Below are positions 9,503 through 17,773 of a DNA stretch of 64,000 nucleotides, one piece after another. A model generated the notes under the pieces. The model did not search any database. It was not told the origin of the DNA and saw nothing but the letters and a program-made list of their open reading frames with translations. Position 1 is the first letter of the stretch. Each line of letters opens with the position of its first letter. The stretch lies in assembly GCF_001444405.1 (NCBI RefSeq), contig NZ_CP013187.1, positions 2,232,001-2,296,000 on the forward strand. Direction: 5' to 3'. This DNA is from Pseudoalteromonas phenolica. GTDB taxonomy: Bacteria; Pseudomonadota; Gammaproteobacteria; Enterobacterales; Alteromonadaceae. The translations under genes and the position numbers were made by a program.

Positions 9503-9587
9503 CTTTATCTCCGATTAAACCAGTATTTGCACAGTGTTATGAGGTATATGGGGCGAGGAGAAATAACTTCAAGGGGAAATTTGAATT

Positions 9588-9617
9588 TTTTTGCGCTGCA
9601 AGGCTGCAGCGCAAAAA
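9588..9617. repeat. Perfect 13-bp inverted repeat between htpG and perM
   Basis: Arms TTTTTGCGCTGCA and TGCAGCGCAAAAA enclose AGGC. T-runs lie on the 5' side and A-runs on the 3' side of both strands, so there is no U-tract after the stem and it is not a canonical terminator. It lies just after the perM stop and about 85 bp upstream of the htpG start. Confidence 0.7.
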
Positions 9618-9626
9618 TAAGGATGC

Positions 9627-10694
9627 TTAATTTTGAGTTTGGGGTTTCCAACTATCGGACCAAGCATTGAATAATGCTTTTACAAGCGATGCCATTGGGA
9701 TCGCAAAAAATACCCCCCAAAAGCCCCACAAACCACCGAAGAATAATACTGCCACGATAATGAACACGGGGTTTAAATCTACCGCTTCAGAGAATAAAAG
9801 CGGAACTAACACGTTACCATCTAAAGCTTGAATGATCCCATACACAATTAAAATGGTCCAAAACTGAGTATCTAATCCGAATTGGAACATGGCTACAGCG
9901 GCAACCGGTATAGTCACTAGCGCAGCACCAACAAATGGAATAAGCACTGAAAACCCTACCAAAGCACCTAATAATGCAGCATAACGTAAATCTAAAACCC
10001 AAAAAGCAACAAACGTTGATGTGCCAATGATAAATATTTCAAGTACTTTACCGCGAATATAGTTCATGATTTGATGGTCCATCTCATGCCACACTTGTTG
10101 GATTAGACGTCTATCTTTAGGCACCAATACAGACATACTTTTAGTCAATACTTCTTTATCTTTCAGCATAAAGAAAACCAAAAGTGGCACCAAAATCAAA
10201 TAAATCATCCAAGCGACAATATCTTTAATTGATGTTAATGAGAACGATAAAATAACTTGACCAGCTTCAAGGATTTTACTCTCGGTCGTTGCAACTAAAG
10301 CTTTTACTTGCTCGCTGGAAATAAGGGTCGGGTATTGATCTGGCAGGTGTAATAGAAAATCTTTCCCCTCCTCCAGCATAACTGGCGCTTCTTGTAATAA
10401 ATTACTCAGCTGTTGCCATAATACCGGGATAAGCCCCAACGCCATGGTTAGCAACACGCCAGAAAACAGCAAAATAATAAAACTGGTCGCCAACACACGA
10501 CTTTTTATGACATTTTCAATCTTTGCAACTGGCCACTCCAATAAATATGCAATAACCAAAGCCACCAATACAGGAAGAATAAATGGCCCAAATATATAAA
10601 GTGATATAGCTAGACCCAATACAATAAACAAAAGCGTGACAGAATTAGGATCAGAAAACTTATTCTTGTACCACTTTGAAACAAGTTCAAACAT
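9627..10694 (-). CDS. perM: AI-2E family transporter (PerM-like permease)
   Basis: 355 residues with the AI-2E/UPF0118 membrane topology. Paired hydrophobic helices lie at about 20-85, a hydrophilic region follows, and four to five helices occupy the second half, with the family signature PLLVFFMLKDK near residue 170. Inner-membrane protein. E. coli has perM beside bepA and yfgD, and the same partners follow here across a divergent promoter, which supports orthology. The transported substrate is not established. The start is 1 bp from the upstream TusA-like gene, so the two form an operon. Confidence 0.88.
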   Translation of the reverse strand: MFELVSKWYKNKFSDPNSVTLLFIVLGLAISLYIFGPFILPVLVALVIAYLLEWPVAKIENVIKSRVLATSFIILLFSGVLLTMALGLIPVLWQQLSNLLQEAPVMLEEGKDFLLHLPDQYPTLISSEQVKALVATTESKILEAGQVILSFSLTSIKDIVAWMIYLILVPLLVFFMLKDKEVLTKSMSVLVPKDRRLIQQVWHEMDHQIMNYIRGKVLEIFIIGTSTFVAFWVLDLRYAALLGALVGFSVLIPFVGAALVTIPVAAVAMFQFGLDTQFWTILIVYGIIQALDGNVLVPLLFSEAVDLNPVFIIVAVLFFGGLWGFWGVFFAIPMASLVKALFNAWSDSWKPQTQN

Positions 10695-10695
10695 A

Positions 10696-10917
10696 TTAAA
10701 GATTTACCTCTATAAAAGGATATGGTTTAGCATCGTTGTGATGAGCATAACTAAACTTTTTTGTTTCTAAAAACACTAAAATGTCATTTATCAGTTGGTT
10801 GTTATCATAAATGAAACACACAGTTTGTTTCTTCACTTGAGCTTGCTTCAACTGAAACTTAAACTGCACAAATAATTGTGGACACTGATAAGTACTTAAA
10901 TCAATTGTTAAACACAT
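10696..10917 (-). CDS. Small TusA/SirA-like protein
   Basis: 73 residues from ATG 10917; a TTG at 10944 would add nine residues but has no better ribosome site. The pattern is like TusA: a beta strand, then Cys-Pro before an amphipathic helix (DLSTYQCPQLFVQFKFQL), then a small alpha/beta core. The usual CPxP becomes CPQL, so sulfur-relay activity is uncertain. It is immediately upstream of perM and probably co-translated. The family call is from pattern only. Confidence 0.6.
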   Translation of the reverse strand: MCLTIDLSTYQCPQLFVQFKFQLKQAQVKKQTVCFIYDNNQLINDILVFLETKKFSYAHHNDAKPYPFIEVNL

Positions 10918-11043
10918 AATCGTTTTACCAAATTTTAGTCGCAACAGTGTAACATTAAAAAATTACTCATAACCATCCAGAAAGTAGATAGCTCAGCCAC
11001 AATCGTTTATTCTATAAGTAATTTTATTTGTACGCGCATATCT

Positions 11044-11715
11044 ATGGCTAGAGTCAATAACAAAGCAAAACTACCAGACAATCCGACACTAAAAGACATC
11101 AACTGGTATAAAAAACAGCTAAACTGGGGAGAGTTACCGCCGTTCTACCACTTAGTTGCATCGTCAGTAAGTGAAAGTGATGGCTTATTTCAACATGGCT
11201 TTGATAATGCGGTAACACGCCTTGTTGATAAACGAAATTGGAACTTGGCCCTTCTCGAAGGGTATGAAGACGATAATGGCAACATCTCTTGTGATAACAA
11301 ACCTAGAATAGCCATAGACCAAGTTTTTACTGACCGTGGTTTTGAATTATGGGCAATCCCATACGCAAAAGATAAACCTTTAGAAACTGATATGTTAATT
11401 AAGGATAATAAATTTCTAGAATTTAATACTTGGGACCCTCATTCTATGAAGACGCTTCTGCGCTTCAACCAACTACATAAATTTATTGCTTTTTACTTTG
11501 AGCGTGGAGATGTTGCTGACAAAGCCCTTATACTTCATTCTCACAAAGTAGTTCATAAAATAATTACTTTCCTAAAAAAAGAAATGAACGTTGTTACCGT
11601 TAAAGGTGTCTCAATAAAAGAATTCTATCAACTGTGCGAAAAAGACAGCCGTATGTGTAGTGATGAAATTGATTTGGCTCAAATCATGCTCGGACTCGGA
11701 GGCTATAAGGAATAA
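11044..11715 (+). CDS. Hypothetical protein, first gene of the bepA operon
   Basis: 223 residues. I do not recognise the family. No signal peptide or membrane helix is visible, and the protein is rich in aromatic and charged residues (NWYKKQLNWGELPPFYH near the N-terminus), so it is probably soluble and cytoplasmic. The stop is 1 bp before the bepA ATG, and codon use and composition look like the neighbours. The reading frame is full length and conserved-looking, so it is likely a real gene. Confidence 0.75.
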   Translation: MARVNNKAKLPDNPTLKDINWYKKQLNWGELPPFYHLVASSVSESDGLFQHGFDNAVTRLVDKRNWNLALLEGYEDDNGNISCDNKPRIAIDQVFTDRGFELWAIPYAKDKPLETDMLIKDNKFLEFNTWDPHSMKTLLRFNQLHKFIAFYFERGDVADKALILHSHKVVHKIITFLKKEMNVVTVKGVSIKEFYQLCEKDSRMCSDEIDLAQIMLGLGGYKE

Positions 11716-11716
11716 C

Positions 11717-13165
11717 ATGCTAAAAAGCTTACTGCTGGGTGGCTTACTCGGCACTATGCTACTGTTTTCTAGTAGTTCAAACGCCCAAACAGACTTTAAA
11801 CTTCCCGATTTAGGCTCATCTGCTTTAGAAGTACTCCCCATAGATAAAGAAAAAACTTTGGGGAAAGTTATGATGATGCAGATCAGAGGCGGATCACCAC
11901 TCGTCCAAGATCCTGTTTTAGATGAATACATCTCATCACTTGGCAATAAGCTTGTCGCGAATGCCAATAATGTGCGCTTTCCATTTACCTTTTTTATGAT
12001 CGATAACCAAGCAATTAATGCATTTGCTTTTTATGGTGGCCATGTAGGCATTCATACAGGTTTAATTGCCCAATCAGATAATGAAAGTCAACTTGCTTCA
12101 GTATTAGGTCATGAAATCGCCCACGTCACACAAAGACACCTAGCTCGGCGGTTACAGCATCAAAAAGATAACTCAGCCCTGACTGTTGCCGGAATTGTCA
12201 CAGGTATATTAGCAACCATTATAGCCCCAGATGCTGGTATGGCTATTTTATCAGCCAGTACTACTCAAGCGGGTCTGAGTCAACTTTCTCATAGTAGAAA
12301 AGCAGAGCAAGAAGCTGACCGATTTGGTATGCAAACCCTTTATAATGCAGGCTTCGACCCCACTCAAGCAGGCGCTTTTTTAACTAAACTATCAAATCAA
12401 GTCCGTTTTCAAACAAAGCCACCAGCTTTTTTACTCACTCACCCTCTGCCTGACTCTCGAGTTTCAGATGTTCGGCTAAGGGCTCAGCAATATCAGGCGA
12501 GACAAATACAGCCAAGCCATGATTTCAATTCAGCTAAAAGTCGTGTCATTGCGCGATATCAATTAGACAGTAAAGATGCTCAAGCCTATTTTGAAAACGA
12601 AATTCGCAAATCAACTTTGTTAGATAAAAAGCATCTTGAATATGGACTTGCCATCAGCTTGCTAGATCAAAAAAAGACTAAAGAAGCTGAAAAAATACTC
12701 TTACCTTTGCTTGACGATGAACCTAATAACCTATTTTATCTGGATGTTTACACTGATATCTTGATTAGCCAAGACCGAGCCGAACACGCAGTAGACATAT
12801 TAACTAAACATAATAATTTACGACCCAATAATCAGGTTTTAGCTTTAAATTATGCAAATTCAGCCATCAAAGCAAAACAATATGATATTGCTGAGCAAAC
12901 TTTGAAGTTATTTCTACTCGATGACCCTGAACATTTACTTGCAAAAGAGTTACTCACAGAGCTTTACAAAAATAATGGCAACCAAGCAGCCTATTACGAA
13001 GCAAAAGCAAGTGTGCTCGCAGCTTATGGAGCCTTCTTAAAGGCTGCTGATGAAATACAACGTGCACTAAATCATGTTGATACACTAGAAGCCGTCAAGA
13101 AAACTAGACTTAAAGCACTATTAAAGCAATACAGGCAAATGCAAAAAGAGCTTGCCAAACTTTAA
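11717..13165 (+). CDS. bepA: BepA-like M48 metallopeptidase with TPR domain
   Basis: 482 residues from ATG 11717, chosen for its AAGGA ribosome site and clean signal peptide (MLKSLLLGGLLGTML, cleavage near SNA/QT at 23). Zinc protease motif HEIAH at 132-136, third ligand in EQEADRFG near 205, and C-terminal TPR-like helices from about residue 300. BepA is a periplasmic chaperone/protease that promotes assembly of LptD and degrades stalled outer-membrane proteins at the BAM complex. A bamC gene lies nearby. The YfgD/ArsC-like gene follows, as in E. coli. Confidence 0.93.
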   Translation: MLKSLLLGGLLGTMLLFSSSSNAQTDFKLPDLGSSALEVLPIDKEKTLGKVMMMQIRGGSPLVQDPVLDEYISSLGNKLVANANNVRFPFTFFMIDNQAINAFAFYGGHVGIHTGLIAQSDNESQLASVLGHEIAHVTQRHLARRLQHQKDNSALTVAGIVTGILATIIAPDAGMAILSASTTQAGLSQLSHSRKAEQEADRFGMQTLYNAGFDPTQAGAFLTKLSNQVRFQTKPPAFLLTHPLPDSRVSDVRLRAQQYQARQIQPSHDFNSAKSRVIARYQLDSKDAQAYFENEIRKSTLLDKKHLEYGLAISLLDQKKTKEAEKILLPLLDDEPNNLFYLDVYTDILISQDRAEHAVDILTKHNNLRPNNQVLALNYANSAIKAKQYDIAEQTLKLFLLDDPEHLLAKELLTELYKNNGNQAAYYEAKASVLAAYGAFLKAADEIQRALNHVDTLEAVKKTRLKALLKQYRQMQKELAKL

Positions 13166-13216
13166 GTCTCAGATTGGTTAAATTAAAATATGAAAAAATT
13201 TATTTAGGAATTGATT

Positions 13217-13564
13217 ATGTCAGTGACAATTTATCATAACCCTCGTTGTTCAAAGTCTCGAGAAACGCTTTCTTTACTGGAATCAAATGGTGTAACACCA
13301 GAAGTTATTGAGTACTTAAAAACACCTGTTGATTTAGCAAAGCTAAACTCACTGCTCACACAATTGGGCTTTGAATCAGCACATCAACTCGTACGCAGTA
13401 AAGAAACACTTTACAAAGAATTGGGTCTGAATAAAGACACCGACGAGGCTGCGCTTAAGCAAGCAATGTTAGAAAATCCTAAATTGATTGAGCGCCCTAT
13501 CGTAGTAAAAGGCGATAAAGCAGCAATTGGTCGTCCACCTGAGTCTGTACTGGCTATCCTTTAA
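13217..13564 (+). CDS. ArsC-family reductase (YfgD-like)
   Basis: 115 residues from ATG 13217, which has AGGA 7 bp upstream; the TTG at 13211 is less likely. Thioredoxin-fold ArsC protein with active-site NPRCSKSRETL (Cys near residue 10) and the C-terminal ERPIVVKG...GRP loop, the classical glutaredoxin-type ArsC family. Orthologues beside bepA (E. coli YfgD) have no proven arsenate resistance role, so the substrate is left open. The stop overlaps the start of the next gene (TAATG). Confidence 0.88.
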   Translation: MSVTIYHNPRCSKSRETLSLLESNGVTPEVIEYLKTPVDLAKLNSLLTQLGFESAHQLVRSKETLYKELGLNKDTDEAALKQAMLENPKLIERPIVVKGDKAAIGRPPESVLAIL

Positions 13565-14115
13565 TGACCACACTACTGGTTTTATTTCATTCTAGCCATG
13601 GCTCTGTAAGAGCCATGGCAAATGAAATTGCAGAAGCTGCTGAGACACTAGGCGCAACAGTCTTGCTCCGTACTTTTGAACAAAGAGAAGCTCATGACAT
13701 CGTCGTCTCAAAGGACGACCTGTTACGTTGTGATGCACTTGCATTTGGTACACCAACTCGATTTGGCATGATGGCAGCACAAGCTAAACAATTTTGGGAA
13801 ACTACCAGTGATATTTGGCTAAAGGGACAGCTAATTGATATACCAGCTTGCGTGTTTACTTCTTCAAGTAGCATGCATGGTGGTAATGAAGCAACGCTAC
13901 TTAACCTATCGCTGCCATTACTGCACCATGGCATGATGTTATTGGGTGTCCCATATGATGTACCAGAGTTATCTCAAACCACAACTGGTGGCACACCTTA
14001 TGGTGCTAGTCATGTCTCAGGCACTGAAAATACATCAATGCTCAGTGAGACAGAAATGAAAATCTGTCGCTCTGTTGGAAAACGTCTCATCACTATTGCT
14101 GAAAAATTAAAATGA
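13564..14115 (+). CDS. wrbA: NAD(P)H:quinone oxidoreductase, WrbA family
   Basis: 183 residues, flavodoxin-like fold. FMN phosphate loop HSSHGSVRAMA at 9-19, the GTPTRFGMMAAQ motif near 62-73, and the TSSSSMHGGNE loop near 97-107 are typical of WrbA. It reduces quinones to quinols by two electrons, avoiding semiquinone radicals. The start codon overlaps the stop of the ArsC-like gene and its stop overlaps the next gene (ATGA), so translation is probably coupled. Confidence 0.88.
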   Translation: MTTLLVLFHSSHGSVRAMANEIAEAAETLGATVLLRTFEQREAHDIVVSKDDLLRCDALAFGTPTRFGMMAAQAKQFWETTSDIWLKGQLIDIPACVFTSSSSMHGGNEATLLNLSLPLLHHGMMLLGVPYDVPELSQTTTGGTPYGASHVSGTENTSMLSETEMKICRSVGKRLITIAEKLK

Positions 14116-14555
14116 CATCTGTTGAAAAAAAACCTCTAACGAAACGCTTTCAAAATATGGCTTTAACAGGCTACATAGGCTTGCTGATTTTAATGCCGCT
14201 ATGGTTGTTTGTACTTTCACCTAGAGAAGGTCACAGCCTCGGGTTTATGTTTACAGTATATATTCTTCCACTATTGTTACCTTTACGAGGGTTTATAAAA
14301 GATAATCCTTACACGTACGCATGGGCGAACTTCATAGTATTAATTTACTTTTTGCATGGTTTCACTTTATTGTGGATTGCAACTGATGAACTGGTTTGGG
14401 TGCTATTAGAACTACTCTTTGCAAGTTTAATGTTTGTTGGTTGTACTTATTACGCAAAACACCGCGGTCAAGAATTGGGACTAAGAATTCGTAAACTCAA
14501 GCAAGATCTTGCTGATGAAAAAGAAGCCCACGAATACACCAAAGATCGTGATTGA
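14112..14555 (+). CDS. DUF2069 inner-membrane protein
   Basis: 147 residues with four predicted membrane helices (about 18-36, 45-60, 70-88 and 90-112) and a charged coiled tail (KLKQDLADEKEA). The pattern (MPLWLFVLSP, LPLLLPLRGF) matches the DUF2069 family, which often sits behind wrbA and the ArsC-like gene in gammaproteobacteria. Function unknown. It is the last gene of the bepA operon and is followed by a terminator. Confidence 0.85.
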   Translation: MTSVEKKPLTKRFQNMALTGYIGLLILMPLWLFVLSPREGHSLGFMFTVYILPLLLPLRGFIKDNPYTYAWANFIVLIYFLHGFTLLWIATDELVWVLLELLFASLMFVGCTYYAKHRGQELGLRIRKLKQDLADEKEAHEYTKDRD

Positions 14556-14587
14556 TAACAAGCCTTAATATTCAATTTTTAATATAG

Positions 14588-14616
14588 AAAAAGAGCACCG
14601 ATTGGTGCTCTTTTTT
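14588..14616. terminator. Bidirectional terminator
   Basis: Stem AAGAGCACC / GGTGCTCTT with GATT loop, an A-run before and a T-run (six) after. It sits between the convergent DUF2069 gene and the ankyrin gene, so it serves both. Confidence 0.9.
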
Positions 14617-14650
14617 ACTTACAGTCTTTCTTATTAAGAAAGTACATCAA

Positions 14651-15979
14651 TTAACTCGTTAAAACAGTAAATAGTACTAACAATGACAACATTACTTGTA
14701 AACTCGTACTTAAATACGCTTTGACGTAGAGAAGTTTTAAAGACCATGGGTGACGCTTAACTGGATACAAGGCCCCTCTCTTAATTTTTCGAGACAAGGT
14801 AACAAGCGCAATACTTAATATCGAAAAAAGCCACACACTTTCACTTTTATAATCAAAAGTGTCGCTAAAGAATAATGATAGCTGAAGCGGAAAAGCAAAA
14901 CATGCGATTGCCACAAACAGGTGCACTAACCTAATTTTATTATATTGCTCTCCTTCAGAGAGTTCTTTAATCCCGTGCTGTTCAAGTGTTTTCTTAGCTA
15001 TAAACGCACCATGCTTCAGCGCTAATCGATAAGGTGTTTGGCCAAACTCATTCACTACTTTTGCCTTGCAACCATGGTTAAACAGTAAGGAAATCATAGC
15101 TGAAGAGTTAGATAAAACAGCAAAATGCATCATGCCATTACCTTGCTCATCTTTTTGCGTCAGATCTTGTGAATCTATTAATTGCTCTACAATACTAACG
15201 AAGCCCTGCTCAATAGCATACATAAAAGCGTTCTTTCCAAATTCATCTTTTAAAGAACCTGTTGCACCTTGCTTAATATATTCAATTAAATCCACTTGCT
15301 TAACTTGTTCGGACGTTATCAAATTAAGTAGGGCTTGCTCCATAAGATTTTTAACTTCATCTGCATCGATTAAATGACTCAATAAATCAAAAACAGGTTC
15401 TTCTTTATTAGTTTGAGTAAGTAAATACTTCGTCGTCTCTTCAAGATTCTGTAAACAGTCGGGTAATAATGTTTTGAGAGGCGCTTTTAAAGTATCCTCT
15501 CGCCAACAGATAAGCAATTGTTCAGGCGATAGATTTACACCATTCTGAATATTCCAAAGTATGACATCAGTCATAGATTTATCAGATAATAACTCGAAAA
15601 AATCTGGGTATGTTACACAACTTAACTGCGCATTAATTTGGCTATACTGAGCAAGACGCTGAATAAGCATCAGTACAATAGCTTGATGATCAAGTCCGGC
15701 CTGATTGAAATGAGAAATCAACATTTCAGTATAAGCACGGTGCTCTTCTTCATATTCATCAATATGTTGAAAATGACAAGCTTCAAATGGATCAAGAGGC
15801 TTTAACCAGACCAAATAAAAAATCGGTGGCAAAATAGTACTTTCAACACCCTGTTCGTCAGTCAAGGTTTGACACTCAGGCCAAGCTTCTAGTGCATCTA
15901 AAATAAATGCACCATTTTGCTCCGCAAGACCTTTAAGAAGTAATGGATATTGTGCAGGCCAAATTAAAACTTTTTCCAT
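14651..15979 (-). CDS. Ankyrin-repeat protein with C-terminal membrane helices
   Basis: 442 residues. Residues 1-235 form a soluble domain I do not recognise, rich in Trp, Leu and acidic residues near the start (VLIWPAQYPLLLKGL). Residues 240-335 hold about three ankyrin repeats (GKNAFMYAIEQGF; GNGMMHFAVLSN; GQTPYRLALKHGA). Residues 351-371, 381-397 and 418-441 are hydrophobic helices that would anchor the protein to the inner membrane by its C-terminus, with the ankyrins in the cytoplasm. The N-terminus may be a DUF4123-like domain, but this is not certain. It stands alone, without operon partners. Confidence 0.75.
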   Translation of the reverse strand: MEKVLIWPAQYPLLLKGLAEQNGAFILDALEAWPECQTLTDEQGVESTILPPIFYLVWLKPLDPFEACHFQHIDEYEEEHRAYTEMLISHFNQAGLDHQAIVLMLIQRLAQYSQINAQLSCVTYPDFFELLSDKSMTDVILWNIQNGVNLSPEQLLICWREDTLKAPLKTLLPDCLQNLEETTKYLLTQTNKEEPVFDLLSHLIDADEVKNLMEQALLNLITSEQVKQVDLIEYIKQGATGSLKDEFGKNAFMYAIEQGFVSIVEQLIDSQDLTQKDEQGNGMMHFAVLSNSSAMISLLFNHGCKAKVVNEFGQTPYRLALKHGAFIAKKTLEQHGIKELSEGEQYNKIRLVHLFVAIACFAFPLQLSLFFSDTFDYKSESVWLFSILSIALVTLSRKIKRGALYPVKRHPWSLKLLYVKAYLSTSLQVMLSLLVLFTVLTS

Positions 15980-16144
15980 CGATTACTCACAAAGTTTGAA
16001 GCTAAATGTATTCGTTTGAATTGCGCTGATAATAGCAGTTCATATATATAAAATCTTATTTTTTCAGCTGAATTCAAGGTATCTTAATGAAACTTTCGAA
16101 ATTATAATGACAATATAATTTGAAACCGATTTAAGGGCCCTATC

Positions 16145-16306
16145 ATGGCATCAACTAAATTCGAGACTTGGCAAATCATTCTTCTCATTATTGGTGTTCT
16201 AGGTATTATTTGGAGTAATATCGCCCTGCTTAAATACTCAGCTAAGTTTGATATTAAAAAGAAAATTGATAAGCAGATAAAACCAGATAATGAAAAGGAA
16301 GAGTAA
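16145..16306 (+). CDS. Small DUF2897-like membrane protein
   Basis: 53 residues: a short N-terminus, one hydrophobic helix (IILLIIGVLGIIWSNIALL) and a lysine/acidic tail. This is the form of the DUF2897 family of small single-span proteins found in Alteromonadales. It lies alone on the plus strand between two minus-strand genes. Composition and a complete frame support it; function is unknown. The positive-inside pattern suggests the C-terminus is cytoplasmic. Confidence 0.7.
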   Translation: MASTKFETWQIILLIIGVLGIIWSNIALLKYSAKFDIKKKIDKQIKPDNEKEE

Positions 16307-16336
16307 AGCGATATAACTTTACCCTCCCTGAATGCG

Positions 16337-17707
16337 TTAAACTAACCAATGAGCCATCAAAGCAATCACTGGCAGTGTGACTAATGTTCTTAAAATGAAG
16401 ATTGTGAACAACTCAAGGATGTTAACTGGGATTTTACTACCAAGTAGTAATGCGCCAACCTCTGACATATAGATAAGCTGTGTCACACTCATCGCTGCAA
16501 CAATGAAGCGCGTTACATCGCTTTCAATACTGCTTGCGGCAAGAATTGAAGGGATAAACATATCTGCAAAGCCAACAACGATCGTTTGTGCTGCTTGCGC
16601 TGCTTCTGGAACTTGTAATAATTCAAGATATGGCACAAACGGCGTACCTAGATATTGAAAGATTGGCGTATATTCTGCGATGATCAATGCAAGAGTACCA
16701 ACAGCCATCACAACAGGTAGCACAGCAAATACCATATCGAGTGCGTTTGTCATCCCCTCTTTTAAGGTACCTTTAACACCGGGCGCTTTTTCTGCCTTTT
16801 CTAAAGCAACAGATAATGCATGTTGAAACAACGTTTTGTCATCTGGAACTGCTTCTGCATCATGTGCAGGCTCAGTACCATCAATATAAGTTGATTTTTT
16901 AAACCTTAAAGGCGGCAGTCTAGGCACAATAAGCGCTGCAACAAATCCTGCTAAACAGACAGTTAAGTAAAAAGGTGCAAATAAATGTTCAAGCTTTACT
17001 TGGCCAATTACTACTAAGCAAAAAGTAATCGAAACAGCAGAGAAAGTCGTTCCAATAATGGCTGCTTCTTTTTGTGTATAGTACTTTTCTTCATATTGAC
17101 GGGCCGTCATCAAAATACCCACACTGCCGTCGCCTAACCAAGAAGCCACGCAATTAACCGCACTTCTACCTGGTACTCCGAATAATGGACGCATTACTTT
17201 TGTAAGCAAAGTACCCACCAGCTCTAGTAAACCAAAATTAAGTAATAAAGGTAACAATAATCCCGCGAGTACAAATACAGAAAATAACACAGGTAACAGA
17301 TCATTCAGTACCAAGGCACCAGTATGCTCAGCATGAATAAAAGCTGGACCCACTTTAAAAAAAGTCATTAATATGAATGCTGCACCCAATAAACGGGTAA
17401 CCAACCAAATCCAACTGACATCAAACAAATGTTTAAACAACGCAAACTGCATCAGGGCTTTTGGTTTCAATAGTTTAGCGGCTAAACTTAAAACAGCTGT
17501 AACACAAACAACACCAACAATCATAGCGTGGATAAAAGGCGCGACAAAAGCTTGAAGCTTTTTTGCCAACACGGCTATTGGAATGGTCATTGCCTCACCA
17601 ACCGAAACCGGTGTCATAAACAAAAATACACCGATTAGAGAAGGCACAATAAACGCAAACAAAGTACGCCAATGCACTTTATTTTGCTGATAAGGTTGAG
17701 TTGTCAT
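16337..17707 (-). CDS. YjiH-family membrane protein (nucleoside-recognition/Gate domain)
   Basis: 456 residues, about ten hydrophobic helices, inner membrane. The SWLGDGSVGILMTARQYEEKYYTQKEA segment (near 190-217) and the C-terminal Gate-like half are typical of YjiH proteins, which are related to the nucleoside-recognition (spore maturation) superfamily. The transported molecule is not known. The bamC terminator lies just upstream, so it probably has its own promoter or relies on read-through. Confidence 0.82.
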   Translation of the reverse strand: MTTQPYQQNKVHWRTLFAFIVPSLIGVFLFMTPVSVGEAMTIPIAVLAKKLQAFVAPFIHAMIVGVVCVTAVLSLAAKLLKPKALMQFALFKHLFDVSWIWLVTRLLGAAFILMTFFKVGPAFIHAEHTGALVLNDLLPVLFSVFVLAGLLLPLLLNFGLLELVGTLLTKVMRPLFGVPGRSAVNCVASWLGDGSVGILMTARQYEEKYYTQKEAAIIGTTFSAVSITFCLVVIGQVKLEHLFAPFYLTVCLAGFVAALIVPRLPPLRFKKSTYIDGTEPAHDAEAVPDDKTLFQHALSVALEKAEKAPGVKGTLKEGMTNALDMVFAVLPVVMAVGTLALIIAEYTPIFQYLGTPFVPYLELLQVPEAAQAAQTIVVGFADMFIPSILAASSIESDVTRFIVAAMSVTQLIYMSEVGALLLGSKIPVNILELFTIFILRTLVTLPVIALMAHWLV

Positions 17708-17728
17708 TGTTATTTACCTATAAAAACG

Positions 17729-17754
17729 CAGAAAAGAGCCGTAGCTCTTTTCTG
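17729..17754 (-). terminator. bamC terminator
   Basis: Eleven-bp perfect stem CAGAAAAGAGC / GCTCTTTTCTG with a 4-nt loop. On the minus strand it is followed by CG and then TTTTT. It sits 20 bp after the bamC stop and upstream of the YjiH gene. Confidence 0.7.
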
Positions 17755-17773
17755 TAATTCTAGTATTCAAAGT

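Noticed and set aside
11611..11967. 118-codon minus-strand frame over the bepA start
   Set aside because: Overlaps two convincing plus-strand genes and has no coding character.
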